This document shows positions 31,331 to 41,459 of a DNA stretch of 64,000 nt, piece after piece (position 1 is the first letter of the stretch; every line of letters begins with the position of its first letter). Origin of the DNA: Epichloe hybrida (taxonomy: Eukaryota > Ascomycota > Sordariomycetes > Hypocreales > Clavicipitaceae); assembly GCA_019022495.1 (NCBI GenBank), contig JAFEKR010000022.1:248001-312000 (forward strand). Direction: 5' to 3'. The notes under the pieces are model-generated. The model saw nothing but the letters and a program-made list of their open reading frames with translations. It was not told where the DNA came from and did no database searches. The position numbers and the translations under genes are program-made.

Positions 31331-34179
31331 AGTCGAGAATGGTTTGTCTTGACGATTACAACGGTCATTCCTCTCACGAAGAGTTTGAGAGACTTCATCA
31401 TGTGATACGCACGAATGGCATGCAACGTTCGTTTTCACAGCTGAGTCGGTCGTCGTAGCTCTTAAAAGGCTTCAGCTGGCTTTGACACTGGCGCGAGGAG
31501 AGCCGCTCAACATGGTAGTCGACGAGATAGTCTGGGATCAAACGTTTTCAAAGTACTCCAGACCAGTTGAAGTCTCTACCATCGGTTCCGTAGGAGCAGA
31601 TTGCCCCATTTTCAGGATGCTGGATGCTCTTTGTGGATGAGTCGACTCCTCAAGTCAAGATATGCCTGCATTCAGAGCTCGAAATGCGATCAAGACACTT
31701 CCCGCCGAGCACCCGGTCATTCATATCGACTCGACTCTTGCGCTGGCGCCTTCAATCAGACCACAACTCGCATCAGGAGAAGCTGGCGAAGACCTCGCTC
31801 GGAGGTTCGACGCATTTCAGCAAATCATGTGGGACTTGTATGAGATGCAGCGAAAGAAAGCAATGCGCATTGTGCCATCACTGCGAGCTGGGCAGCTGCA
31901 CACATCATCTGGGACGAAGAATGCGCAGGCCCCGGAACGGCACGTTTCCAATTCACGCAAGCTAGCGAGAATGTGCGCTTTGGGGTCGGACGCTACATCT
32001 ACATTGTTCAGTTTTCACTCTGGTTTCGACGCGGATGACATATTTATAGTTTCGCGAAGCCACTTTCGAAGCTGCGTCCCTGCTCAGTAAGACGGTCATC
32101 GGCAGATGCTTACCGGCACAGAATCCATCTGAAGCGCTGGAACGCGCACCCAGACAATATTGTCCAGATTTAGAACGATTTGACATATACGAGTCGGTTC
32201 GAAAAGCAACCACGAGGCTGGAACACAATGTCATGGTTTTGAACGTGATTGGGGTGTCCAAGTGTTTGCGCTCGACACCGTCATGCTCATCTTTGCTTGT
32301 CCTTTGCCGTGGATCGACGGCGGGAGCGGAGGTGCCATGGACTTTTCGCACTGTTGGTTTGCTCGCGCGTACATGGCTCATGTTGAAAGTCACGATTCCG
32401 TTTCCAAGACGCCAACATTATGCTGAATACTATTGCCTTGGACCCGAGTAAATGACTGACAAGTTTCTTCATCGCAGCGAGTTCAGGAGGGCATTGACTG
32501 AAGTCCAGCGCGCGCAGATGATTGTGATCACTTTCTTGCGCAAGTATTAAAATGCTGCATTGAGCTTTGTTCAAACGCAATCATGGTCACTGACGATGGC
32601 TTTAATTTTATACAGCCCATTCTGGCACTTGATACATTTGTTAAGATACCGAAATGAGATTAAGAAAGACGACGCGTTTATTAATCCTTTCATCGACGCG
32701 ACTTTGTACACTCGCCATGGATCCCGAGACTATCAGTATGCTGAGTTGCATGTTTAGTCTTTTACAAAAACATACGAACGAATTGAGTATCGCAGCGACC
32801 CAAGCAGGTTTGGGAGTGCCGATGGCATTCTTTGAGCCGAGTTCAGTTCCGAGGAGTAGAGCAGAAGCGCAAGGTCGATCCACGACAATCAGACTGCATG
32901 TCCAGCCCCCTGAATTGCCATCTCCACCCTCCCGGACTACAAAAGGTTTCTTCAGTAGAAGATGACTCATGATACCTTTACGGAGGACAAATCAGGCTGT
33001 AAACTAACCGAGCTTCTCTCAAGAAAGATTACGTAGCTCTTTGGTGAGCGATAAGGCCTCGCGGCGGTCACTACATGGGCAATCATGTGCAGTCAAGATG
33101 CACCGATCAAAGGTACATTCACATGCCTGTGCGATCTATAGAGCTACAGGTACCTATATCTTGGGATAATACCTAGTATTTATTTAGCAAGATTTCCCTA
33201 TGCTCCGAAGCCTCATCGTCACCAAAGAGACACTACCACCCAGACGCAGTCAATGTTGAAGCACATGTTGCGCGTTTGTTAGGGTTGCGGGTCGACATGA
33301 TGCCACCTGCGGATTCTAGGTTCGATCTCTTGTCGAAGGCTTTTTGATAAGATTGCCTTTGGTGGCGGACGCATTGACTTTGACTTTTGGCATTGTCACC
33401 CGTCGTTATTTTGACATGATGATACAACCAAGACTGTGCAATGCCGCGCTATCTGCAGGACGCGACGAGTCTGCAGGCTTTTGGAGACACTGCGGCAAAG
33501 AAAAAAAAAATCGCCACAGGTGTGAGACTTGTAGATCTCAGGGGCGATCGGTGTAACAAAAGCTTGGCGGTGGAGGGCTTCCCGACTGCAGACAAGACAA
33601 GAGTGTCTGAAAAGAAGGTATTCGAAACCCTGAGGGCTGTAGAAACTGGTGACGTAAATCATGAGCTACAGTGACATCCGGCGCCCCTTGGAAACTGGTC
33701 CGAAGAAACGATGGCGCAAGCCACATCATGTCACAGTTTTGCGTGATTAACATTGCATTGGCGAATGGTGGTTCATTGACAACTTGACTCGTTGGCTCCT
33801 GGCAAGCAACTTGTCTCTTTTGAAGAGGCGATGATGAAGGGTGTTTCACTTGTGAGGAAACTTCACGTCCTTGATGTCCTTGGCCGGAGCTTTTCAGGTG
33901 AAGTGTTCAGGCACATACCTCGAACTAAACGGGTTCATGTTCTGACACAATTTGGATTTGATTTAGCCGAGTGCATTCCAGAGGGATGTTCCCCCCCCGC
34001 CTTGGATCATGATGGGAGAAATGGGTTGAGGGCGAAGGTCGAAAAGCCCCATGCCTTTCAACGGACCTCGTACAACGTGAGCCTAATTGAATCCCGCAGT
34101 TGCATTTCTGGTGTCAGCGGTGACAAGTCTTGAACTGGCGCGCCACTCCCGTCAATGGCATCGCGTGTCCTGTCGTCCT

Positions 34180-34241
34180 TGTTGCCGTCCTTGTTGCCGT
34201 CCTTGTCGCCCTGTTGCCCTGTCGCCCTGTCGCCAGCTGCA
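34180..34241. repeat. CCTTGTTGCCGT-type minisatellite
   Basis: Imperfect 12- and 9-bp units (CCTTGTTGCCGT, then CCCTGTCGC) run in tandem for about 60 bp. Confidence 0.7.
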
Positions 34242-34490
34242 GCTTGTACCTGAGGCGTCGGCAGATTCAAGGGAAGAACGGGCAGCCAAGGTAAGAAGAA
34301 GGCGGCCACGGCAGGGGCTCACAAGGACAAAACGTACAATGGCCTCGCATCACGGGCGTCAGGCACAGCTCGCTCGATTCGGAAAATTGGCGTCGCGAAT
34401 AGCAGCGGCCTGCGGCCCCGTCTTCCCAAGTGCCGGCCCCAAGATGTCAGATTTGGACATGGCGGCTGTGGATTGCGGTGATTGCGATGC

Positions 34491-34521
34491 TGGTGGATGG
34501 TGGATGGTGGATGGTGGATGC
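34491..34521. repeat. TGGTGGA microsatellite
   Basis: About four copies of a 7-bp unit TGGTGGA/ATGGTGG. Confidence 0.7.
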
Positions 34522-34981
34522 AAGATGATTGACTCGGATGCGGACTCGCGGCATGCGCCTCGAGCACCCAAAAAACCCTAAACGAGTTGCCATCGCCAAC
34601 CTTGGGCGTAATTGCATTTCCTCGACGACGCCCCGCCCATTCCAGCCAATCGAAGCCCCGCCCTGCCCCGCCCTTCACTCAACTTGGCTTGCAACGCAAA
34701 ACGCCATCGGCATGGCTTTTCCCAAGTTTTTGGTTCCTCCCCCCCCCCCCTCTCCTCCGTTCTCCTGGGCCCAATCTCCTGAGGAAATTAGTCTTTCCTC
34801 TTTCCCTCTCTCGGTCAAGGACGTCAGACTTCTCGAAATGGCAGGTTTCCGCATTCCGGTTCCCAGCTCTGCCTTATCAGCAGCTCGATGCTGGGACATT
34901 CCATGAGGCAACTGGATGATGCTGTGACAGAAGATGGCTGCTCGACAACAACGTGCCGACGTTGGGATGCGCTCGAAAACG

Positions 34982-34990
34982 TTTATATAA
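34982..34990 (+). promoter_or_regulatory. TATA box of repeat-protein gene
   Basis: TTTATATAA stands about 190 bp before the start codon of the secreted repeat protein and just before a pyrimidine-rich, A/C-rich leader. That fits a strong fungal promoter with a leader of about 150 nt. Confidence 0.5.
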
Positions 34991-35038
34991 TGGGAGTCCG
35001 GCGCGTCTTACTCGCAGCTTTCTCATCATCTTCATCAA

Positions 35039-35074
35039 CAAGCACAGCAAGCACAGCAAGCACAGCAAGCACAG
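35039..35074 (+). repeat. AGCAAGCAC leader repeat
   Basis: About four 9-bp units (AGCACAGCA register) lie in the presumed 5' UTR of the repeat-protein gene. Confidence 0.7.
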
Positions 35075-35180
35075 TTCCAACACTTGCTTTCTATTCCAGA
35101 ACCATCAAAGACACATCCAACAAGACCAACAACAGAAACTAGAGGACCCCTCCCCCTCCCCTAAGACACCAACCGTCAAG

Positions 35181-36179
35181 ATGAAGTCCGCCTTTTTCAC
35201 TGTCCTGGTTTCCCTCTTCGCCGGCGCCTCTCTGGCAGCGCCCACCAACATGTCCACCACCATGTCCACCATGGACAGCACTCAGATGAAGGCCATGCAC
35301 ATCCTCTACGCGAACAAGGAGACCCTCGGACTCAGCCCCGATCAGATGCAAAAGTTCAACAAATTCATGGAGAGCATGCACAAACGTGGCATCGTGGACG
35401 GTAAAGCTTTCAATATTACTGCCAAGCGCGATGAGACGGAGGCCACCAAGGGCATGAACAGCACCCTCAGCCGGCGCGGCGAGATGAAGGGCATGAACAG
35501 CACCCTTAGCCAGCGTGGCGAGATGAAGTCCATGAACAGCACTCTCAGCCAGCGCGGCGAGATGAACAGCACCCTTAGCCGGCGTGGCGAGATGAAGTCC
35601 ATGAACAGCACCCTTAGCCAGCGTGGCGAGATGAACAGCACCCTTAGCCGGCGCGGCGAGATGAAGTCCATGAACAGCACCCTTAGCCGGCGCGGCGAGA
35701 TGAAGTCCATGAACAGCACCCTTAGCCAGCGTGGCGAGATGAACAGCACCCTTAGCCGGCGCGGCGAGATGAAGTCCATGAACAGCACCCTTAGCCAGCG
35801 CGGCGAGATGAAGGCCACCAAGGGAATGAACAGCACCCTCAGCCAGCGTGATGAGACGGAGGCCACCAAGGGCATGAACAGCACCCTTAGCCAGCGCGGC
35901 GAGATGAACAGCACCCTTAGCCAGCGCGGCGAGATGAACAGCACCCTTAGCCGGCGCAGCGAGATGAAGGGCATGAACAGCACTCTCAGCCAGCGCGGCG
36001 AGATGAAGGCCACCAAGGGAATGAACAGCACTCTCAGCCAGCGCGGCGAGATGAAGTCCACCAAGGGCATGAACAGCACCCTCAGCCAGCGCGATGAGAT
36101 GCAACCTTCCAAGGAAGAAGAGGAGAAGGCTACCAAGGCTCTCGAGGACTCCGCCAAGATGGTTCCCGGGGGTATGTGA
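35181..36179 (+). CDS. Secreted repeat protein, KEP/RiPP-precursor-like
   Basis: A single exon encodes 332 residues. A clear signal peptide (residues 1-20, MKSAFFTVLVSLFAGASLAA) is followed by a Met/Thr-rich leader with two Lys-Arg sites (HKR at 69, AKR at 83). Residues 84-304 are 17 tandem units, each ending MNSTLS(Q/R)R. Unit lengths are 10 (five units), 13 (seven) or 16 residues (five). An acidic tail, DEMQPSKEEEE to MVPGGM, closes the protein. Six units end Arg-Arg, a Kex2 site; eleven end Gln-Arg. Every unit has an Asn-Ser-Thr sequon. The layout matches fungal Kex2-processed repeat proteins, whose products include pheromones, surface peptides such as repellents, and cyclic RiPPs. A glycosylated wall protein is the main alternative. 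I recognise no named homologue. Confidence 0.8.
   Translation: MKSAFFTVLVSLFAGASLAAPTNMSTTMSTMDSTQMKAMHILYANKETLGLSPDQMQKFNKFMESMHKRGIVDGKAFNITAKRDETEATKGMNSTLSRRGEMKGMNSTLSQRGEMKSMNSTLSQRGEMNSTLSRRGEMKSMNSTLSQRGEMNSTLSRRGEMKSMNSTLSRRGEMKSMNSTLSQRGEMNSTLSRRGEMKSMNSTLSQRGEMKATKGMNSTLSQRDETEATKGMNSTLSQRGEMNSTLSQRGEMNSTLSRRSEMKGMNSTLSQRGEMKATKGMNSTLSQRGEMKSTKGMNSTLSQRDEMQPSKEEEEKATKALEDSAKMVPGGM
35430..36092 (+). repeat. Coding tandem array, 17 units
   Basis: 30-, 39- and 48-bp in-frame units make up 663 bp. Units differ mostly by whole-codon insertions (Met-Lys-Ser/Gly, or Met-Lys-Ala-Thr-Lys-Gly) and by Gln/Arg at the penultimate site, with synonymous changes such as CTC/CTT. This is the pattern of recent unequal crossover. 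Confidence 0.9.
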
Positions 36180-36769
36180 GGAAAGGAGGTTCAAGCCTAT
36201 CCCTGGCTTTTTTGTAAACATTTCTGCAATATGCAAGACGAACAGTGTTGAGAAAAGTAGCCAGTCCTCGCAATTCCCAGCTCCATAGCGTCAAGTCCGA
36301 GGGCTATTTCTGACTCGGAATACTCGGGGCGAAATAAAAATAAAACACGTCTTCCCTAACTCCCGTCCTCCATGATTTGCTTGTGATGTCTACGCATGAA
36401 TCTGATTGCTTGCACGCGCCATGCAAACTTCGCGATAGTATAGCTAATTCGTTAATAACGGCAAACCAAGGTAGGACATGAAGGGCCTGCTCTAAATGTA
36501 GCCATTTTCTCAGGCAGGCAGGCCATCCAGATGCCCTGGTTTCGTCCCTGAGTATACGAACTAGAGTAAGCGAAAAAGCTAGAGCTTCTCAACTGCTATA
36601 TTTAGGGGATATTATAGATCTCCCAAGAGTTATGTTAATGGCCTGATCTAAGTGCATAATCACACACCCAAAAAGAATTCAGTTGGATACTCTCGTAAGC
36701 AACGTCCGCGATGGCCAACACGGCCCAGGATCGAACGCATGTCACCCAGACCACTAAAAAAATACCGAC
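36180..36769. other. Intergenic, no gene seen
   Basis: 3' flank of the repeat-protein gene. An AATAAA-like GAAATAAAAAT stands near 36330 and may be its polyadenylation signal. A short AT-rich patch lies at about 36590-36640. Confidence 0.4.
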
Positions 36770-36841
36770 GACCTCACCAGGACTCGAACCTGGAACCTTC
36801 TCCTCCGGAAAGAGAAACGCTAGCCGTTGCGCCACAAGGCC
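36770..36841 (-). tRNA. tRNA-Arg(CCG)
   Basis: A 72-nt cloverleaf without intron: acceptor GGCCTTG with TGAGGTC (three G-U pairs), D stem GCGC/GCGT, anticodon stem TCTCT/GGAGA, loop TTCCGGA with anticodon CCG, T arm CCAGG-TTCGAGT-CCTGG. A run of seven T on the minus strand (36757-36763) just after the 3' end is the Pol III terminator. Confidence 0.92.
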
Positions 36842-37686
36842 TTGCAATATTTCCATTGTAGATAGCTATATATACGGATTCACAAGGCGATCCGGTCCAC
36901 GAAAACTCACTCCGAGTCACGCACCTTTCTGCAGGCCAATAGAACGGTTCCATGAGACGCCATGCGACAACGCCCAATGGACCAGGACAGCCGTTATCGG
37001 TGCACCAAGAATATCTCCCTGTGCACTAAGCAGCGAGGAGGATCGAGCTTCGTCTCCAGTGCCGCGAGATTCATGACCCTTGACCGCAAAAGCGTCTCGT
37101 ACGACACTTGTGTTGGCCGCCACCACGGGAAGAGTAGAACCGACTGCTCACTAGCATTGCCCTTTGATGCCGCCTTGTTCAGGGGACGATCCGGCCCAGC
37201 TTCCTCTACAACCAGTCGGAGCGGCAGGCGCTCGCTCACTAGCTCACGAGTGGATGCTTGGGAGCAACGTCATGTCAGAAGTAAGCACGTGAGCTCTAGT
37301 AATGAAACGCTAGTTGTATACACGATACACGTCCATGGGATGGATGAGCAAGGCCCATACAGTCTGCTATATACATGAAAACCTTTTGACGCATACATGT
37401 TCTACCGATTACCAGGCATGGTGCCAGACGCAATCATCCGTCTAGCGTACTTTTTTTTGTCTTTTTATCATTAGGCTTGTTCCAAGATCAAGCCCAAACT
37501 AATGTACCAGCAAAAATTATGCATGGTACAGAAGCCTTGCTGGGTAGACAAGAATAAATGTCACGAAACCCAGTCGGCAGGCAAGGCCAGGGATAGCGCG
37601 CGTGCCCTTTCCGCGCTAGGCCGTCCTTGCTCGTCTTTTCTTTTACTTTTTGGCTGCTACTACTAGTTAGAGTATGGGGGAAAATC
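36842..37686. other. Intergenic, no gene seen
   Basis: Upstream side of tRNA-Arg and 3' flank of the IFH1-like gene. Open frames here are short and featureless. Confidence 0.45.
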
Positions 37687-39484
37687 TCATATTCTGAGAA
37701 AATTCACATCCGAAATGCTCCTTTGCCTCTTGTGGCCGTTGCCTATTTCGGTCGAGGCTTTTCGCTTAGCTGATACAGAGTCCAACGGACTCCGGGCCAT
37801 GTCGCTCATGTGCTTCTTGTGCCGTCGAATGGGAGTCAGCGGGACACCTGCCGTGTCGAAGCGGTCAGACTTGAGACCGCGGATGGCGCTGTAGTTGTAG
37901 GGTCCGCTGAAAGCGAGCGAGTCCTGCGTGGCCTTGTTGCTCAAGATCAATTGTTGGTTGATCTGATTACGTCTAAAGGCGCCGACAGTCTCCGAGTTCA
38001 GGTGGGATAGAACGTCAATCTCGCTCGAGGCAGTGGTTGGTCTCAGGGGAGTTGAGGAGGGCACCCATTTGCCGTCGTCACCTTCCTCGCCAGAAGAGTT
38101 GCCGTCATCCCAAGTGATGAAGTCGCTAATGTCGAGCTTCTTCTCGGCGTCATCCTCCTCGCCCTGAATGCTGCCGGCAGAGCTTTCATCCGCTGTGCCG
38201 GGTTCCGAGGGAAACGGGAAGAAGGCCTCGGCAGGTCCCATGGCTTGGGCATTGACAAAATCACCAAACGTGTTGGAGGAGAACATGGCACTGAGCATCA
38301 TGTTGGCCGAGTTGCTGAGGATGGGCGAGGATTGGTCCTCCACGGGCCATGATGGAAAGTTGAATTGCTCGGGGGAGAGATCGAGTTGGCGGCGACGGTG
38401 AGGGGTGAAGATCATCATTTTCCGGGTCAGGGGGTTCAGCACAGCAATGGGCTTCTTGTCGGACCGATCAAGGTTGAAACGTCCGACACGAGGCTGCCCA
38501 CGCTCCTTGGTCTTGACCGGGGATGGTGCATCCGAGTCGGATGTCTCACTCATGGGAACAGATGGGCGACGAGACTTTCTTCGAATGGGAGGTTCGGGAA
38601 TGTCTTCTTCGGTAGTATCCCCATCAGCTGAAAAGATTGAGCCTTGTTAGCGAGGACGGAACACGAGCGTCCTGTGACGGACAGGACTCACTTTCATATC
38701 CATTGAGTTCAAGTGGCTCTTCGAATGCGGGAGTCAAGGCTGATTGATCCATCTGCGACACCACCTTGGGAGTAGCAGTCGGGGTGTCATCATCAGAAAG
38801 TTCTTGGCGAATGACCTCCTCGGCGTCGGCGTCGGAGTCGCCGTCCTGCTGCTCGTACTGGCCGCTGTAGTCCCAGAAGGAGCCAGAGCCCGAGGAATCG
38901 TCTGGGTCATGTTCGATCTCGCGACGAAATGCAGGATCGAGTGAGGTTTGTGACACAAAGATGTCGGGAAACAAGTCGCCATGATCGTCTTCGTCTTCTG
39001 TGTCTGTCGAGTCGGAGTCGCTCGAAGGAACATCGAATCGCACGTGGCGCTCCACGGTCGTATCAGAGGCGAGTGCCGAATCATGGAAAAAATCCGAAGC
39101 TTGGTTTTCATCCACGTCGGAGACTATTCCAGCCCAGCTGGCACCCTCTTCGGCGTCTGACTCTACAACGGGAGGAAGGCTCGGATTGAACCGGCCGTCA
39201 TCACCGTCATCGTCATCGTCGTCATCATCGTCGTCGTCGTCACTGTCACTACCATGCGGCGGCGGTCGAGGAGGCTCCGAGGGTTTGACCTCTGTCAAAA
39301 TGTTTCGCTCCTCGACCGCATTTACATCTTCTTCGTCGTCGTCAGAGGAGTCGCTAATGTCCTCAACGGCAGAGTAGCCGTCATCGTCGGAAAAATCAAA
39401 TGAGGACGATGTATCTGAGCCTCTTCGCTTAGACGCCTTTTTGGCGGTCGTGGCGGGGTATTTTTGCCGTATGTTGCGAGACAT
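37687..39484 (-). CDS. IFH1/CRF1-like transcriptional regulator
   Basis: Exons 38692-39484 and 37687-38627 around a 64-bp intron (GTGAGT, GCTAAC branch, TTTCAG) encode 577 residues. The N-terminal part is acidic, with a run of more than ten Asp and many Ser-Asp pairs. The intron junction restores LELNGYE-TDGDTTEEDIPEPP, followed by RRKSRRP and the conserved-looking block GRFNLDRSDKKPIAVLNPLT, then RKMMIFTPHRRRQLDLSP. I associate this block with the fungal CRF1/IFH1 family, co-regulators of ribosomal-protein genes downstream of TOR. The C-terminus is basic (SAKRKAS, GHKRQRS) and could direct nuclear entry. The model is solid; the family label rests on memory of the block. Confidence 0.72.
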
Positions 39485-40390
39485 TTTCCCTTTGGACTGC
39501 GCAACTTGCCAATTGATTCAAAACGGTTTGGGGCTGTTGATGTCGATCGTCTTTCTTTTATCAGTGGCTGAAGGAAAATTGATGGCGATGTGAATAATCG
39601 GGGACTGGGCGAGAAACGAGCACAGAAGATCAAAGGTAACAAGTCGGATGAGAGATGAGCAGGATAAAATGTTAGACAAATGTATGATGACAGATGAACC
39701 AGCCAGCGTGAAGCGGGCTAATGTCAGAAAGTTTGATTTCGGATGCAGACTCTCGGGAGAAGGCGTTTCTTTCGATTCGAATGATTCGATATCTTCACGG
39801 CTCCGGAGCGTGAAAATCTGCTGTGGAAACTGATCGTCGATGGGTTTATGTGACTGAAAACTCGGTGAACTGCGGGACTGCGGACCACGGGCGGGGGTCC
39901 GCAGTGGGCGTTTACAGCTCAGCGACGGCCGAAGGCATCTTGACACGACGATAGTTCCGGAACGGTATGATCTGTTGGCTGTTGTTGTAGGGCGACTTCT
40001 TTGTCTTGATGGGAGTAGTGAGCTGGTGATGAGACCGAGGAGGGGAGAAAGGGAAACGACGCAGGGCCGGCAGTGGGAGATGTACATGTAGTTGATTTCC
40101 CAAACTTTTTTTCTCTGCCCATGGTGGGGTCTTGCGCCTGATTGGCCCGGTGGGCAAAGGTTGGATGGACCAGGGAGGGGGCAGCGGGCAGGGGCACTAG
40201 GCCGGATCAGGAAAAGGACTGGGCCTAAGATGACAGCGACACCGCTCTTTGTGCGTGGTCGTGTGCGGTCCTGTCTGGGTCGTGTCTGGGTCGTGACGGT
40301 CGTGTCTGTTCGTCTCGTCGAAGCGCGGCGGACAGCTCGAGAGGGCGGACAGCTCGAGGGGGCTAAAGCAGTACCAAAAATGATAGGGAT
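39485..40390. other. Promoter of IFH1-like gene and right isochore boundary
   Basis: Upstream DNA with several short overlapping minus-strand frames that do not look like protein. Near 40250-40370 are short direct repeats (GTCGTGTCTG, GGACAGCTCGAG). At about 40390 composition changes abruptly to AT-rich repeat DNA. Confidence 0.5.
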
Positions 40391-41340
40391 AATGTAGGTT
40401 GTATTGTTCAGTTATCTAGCTACTATGTTCCCTATAATAATACTACTAATAATTACCTTAGCTATTCTCTACCTTAATAAGCTAGTAAGGTCTAAGATAG
40501 TGCTAACTATAATACTATAAGCTAGTAATTATTCTTACTAATCTTTTAAGTTATTCCCTCCCCTAATTATTATTCTTTATCTCCTAATAATCCTATATCT
40601 CTCTCTAGATTTTAATTAGCTATGTCCTAAGTATTTAACCTTAGTAGTTATAGTCTTTCCTAGTATAAGATATATATCTTTAGGTTATTAATATAGATTT
40701 TTTAACTTTATTTATCTTCTAATAGTTTAATTTTATAGGATACTAATAATAGCTTTTTCTTTACTATTAAAAGTTTTCCCTAGGTCTTATAAAACTTTCT
40801 CTTTAGCTTATTCTTCTTATTTATTTTCTCCTATATAAAATTACTAACTTTAAACTAATATAAGGATTTTAAGGAGTTATTTTTACTATTAGTTTTTTAA
40901 GTCTAAATTAATTCTTTTCTCTTCTCCCTTAGATTAGAATACTATAAGTTTATTTCTTAGATTAGTTTAGAGTTATTCTCTAGTCTTAATAAGTCCTTAA
41001 TCTTCTCTAAGTTATTATTAACTCCTATATGCTTTATAAATAAATTAAACCTTAATATTAATATAGCTAGGGTTATCCTAGTGCTTAATATAAACTAATT
41101 ATTTAAAATAACTATAATACTTAGAATAGCCTAATTTTATAAATTAAGTAATACTTTATTTCTTTCTACTACTTACTTTATTAATTATTATTTTACTAGG
41201 TAAATATTTTACTTAGTAAGTTCTATAAAAGTAAGATATAAGATAAGTCTAAATATAATTATAATACTATATTTTCCTATTATTAATTTAAAGGTTAGGT
41301 TCTTAAAGTAGGATTTATTATTATAGTAAATTCTTTTTAG
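40391..41340. other. AT-rich degenerate repeat DNA
   Basis: All frames are closed by TAA/TAG. The texture (TTAGTA, CTAGCTA words) matches the neighbouring retroelements, but I could not assign it to a particular one. Confidence 0.4.
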
Positions 41341-41459
41341 CTAACCCTAGCTAATTAACGTGCTAGGTTATAGGTTACGTGTAGGGTCCGCGCGCGGCCT
41401 AAGCTTCTACTAGGTAATTATAGCTACGACACGCGATTAATATTACCTTTGTTTTAACA
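41341..41459 (-). repeat. Copia 3' LTR
   Basis: It shares the CCGCGCGCGGCC core and GTTTTAACA end with the other LTR copies. The left limit is approximate. Confidence 0.6.

Larger units (their letters stand above)
31331..34981. other. Gene-poor stretch with possible P450 relic
   Basis: No intact gene. A plus-strand segment, 31662-32090, stays open for 142 residues and has protein-like composition. In an overlapping frame at about 31915-31985 one can read ARFQFTQASENVRFGVGRY, which resembles the heme-binding FGxGRHxCPGR region of fungal cytochromes P450, but the Cys is missing. Another plausible frame is 32090-32450. None can be joined into a gene. Toward 34.2 kb are simple repeats. The rest looks like unique intergenic DNA. 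Confidence 0.3.

Noticed and set aside
33280..33346. tRNA-like B box (AGGTTCGATCTC) followed by TTTTT
   Set aside because: No acceptor, D or anticodon stem can be formed around it.
2946..36179. A complete RiPP gene cluster linking the UstYa-like gene and the repeat protein
   Set aside because: They are 32 kb apart with unrelated housekeeping genes between them and the UstYa-like gene is broken, so a working cluster is not supported.
35139..36236. Long antisense open frames (365 and 271 codons) across the repeat-protein gene
   Set aside because: They exist because the coding repeats have few stop-generating codons on the opposite strand; they lack a signal peptide, domains or fungal composition.
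39518..40197. Overlapping small minus-strand frames upstream of the IFH1-like gene
   Set aside because: Three different frames with Ser/Pro-rich text and no recognisable family; more likely leader and promoter, though a short upstream frame cannot be excluded.
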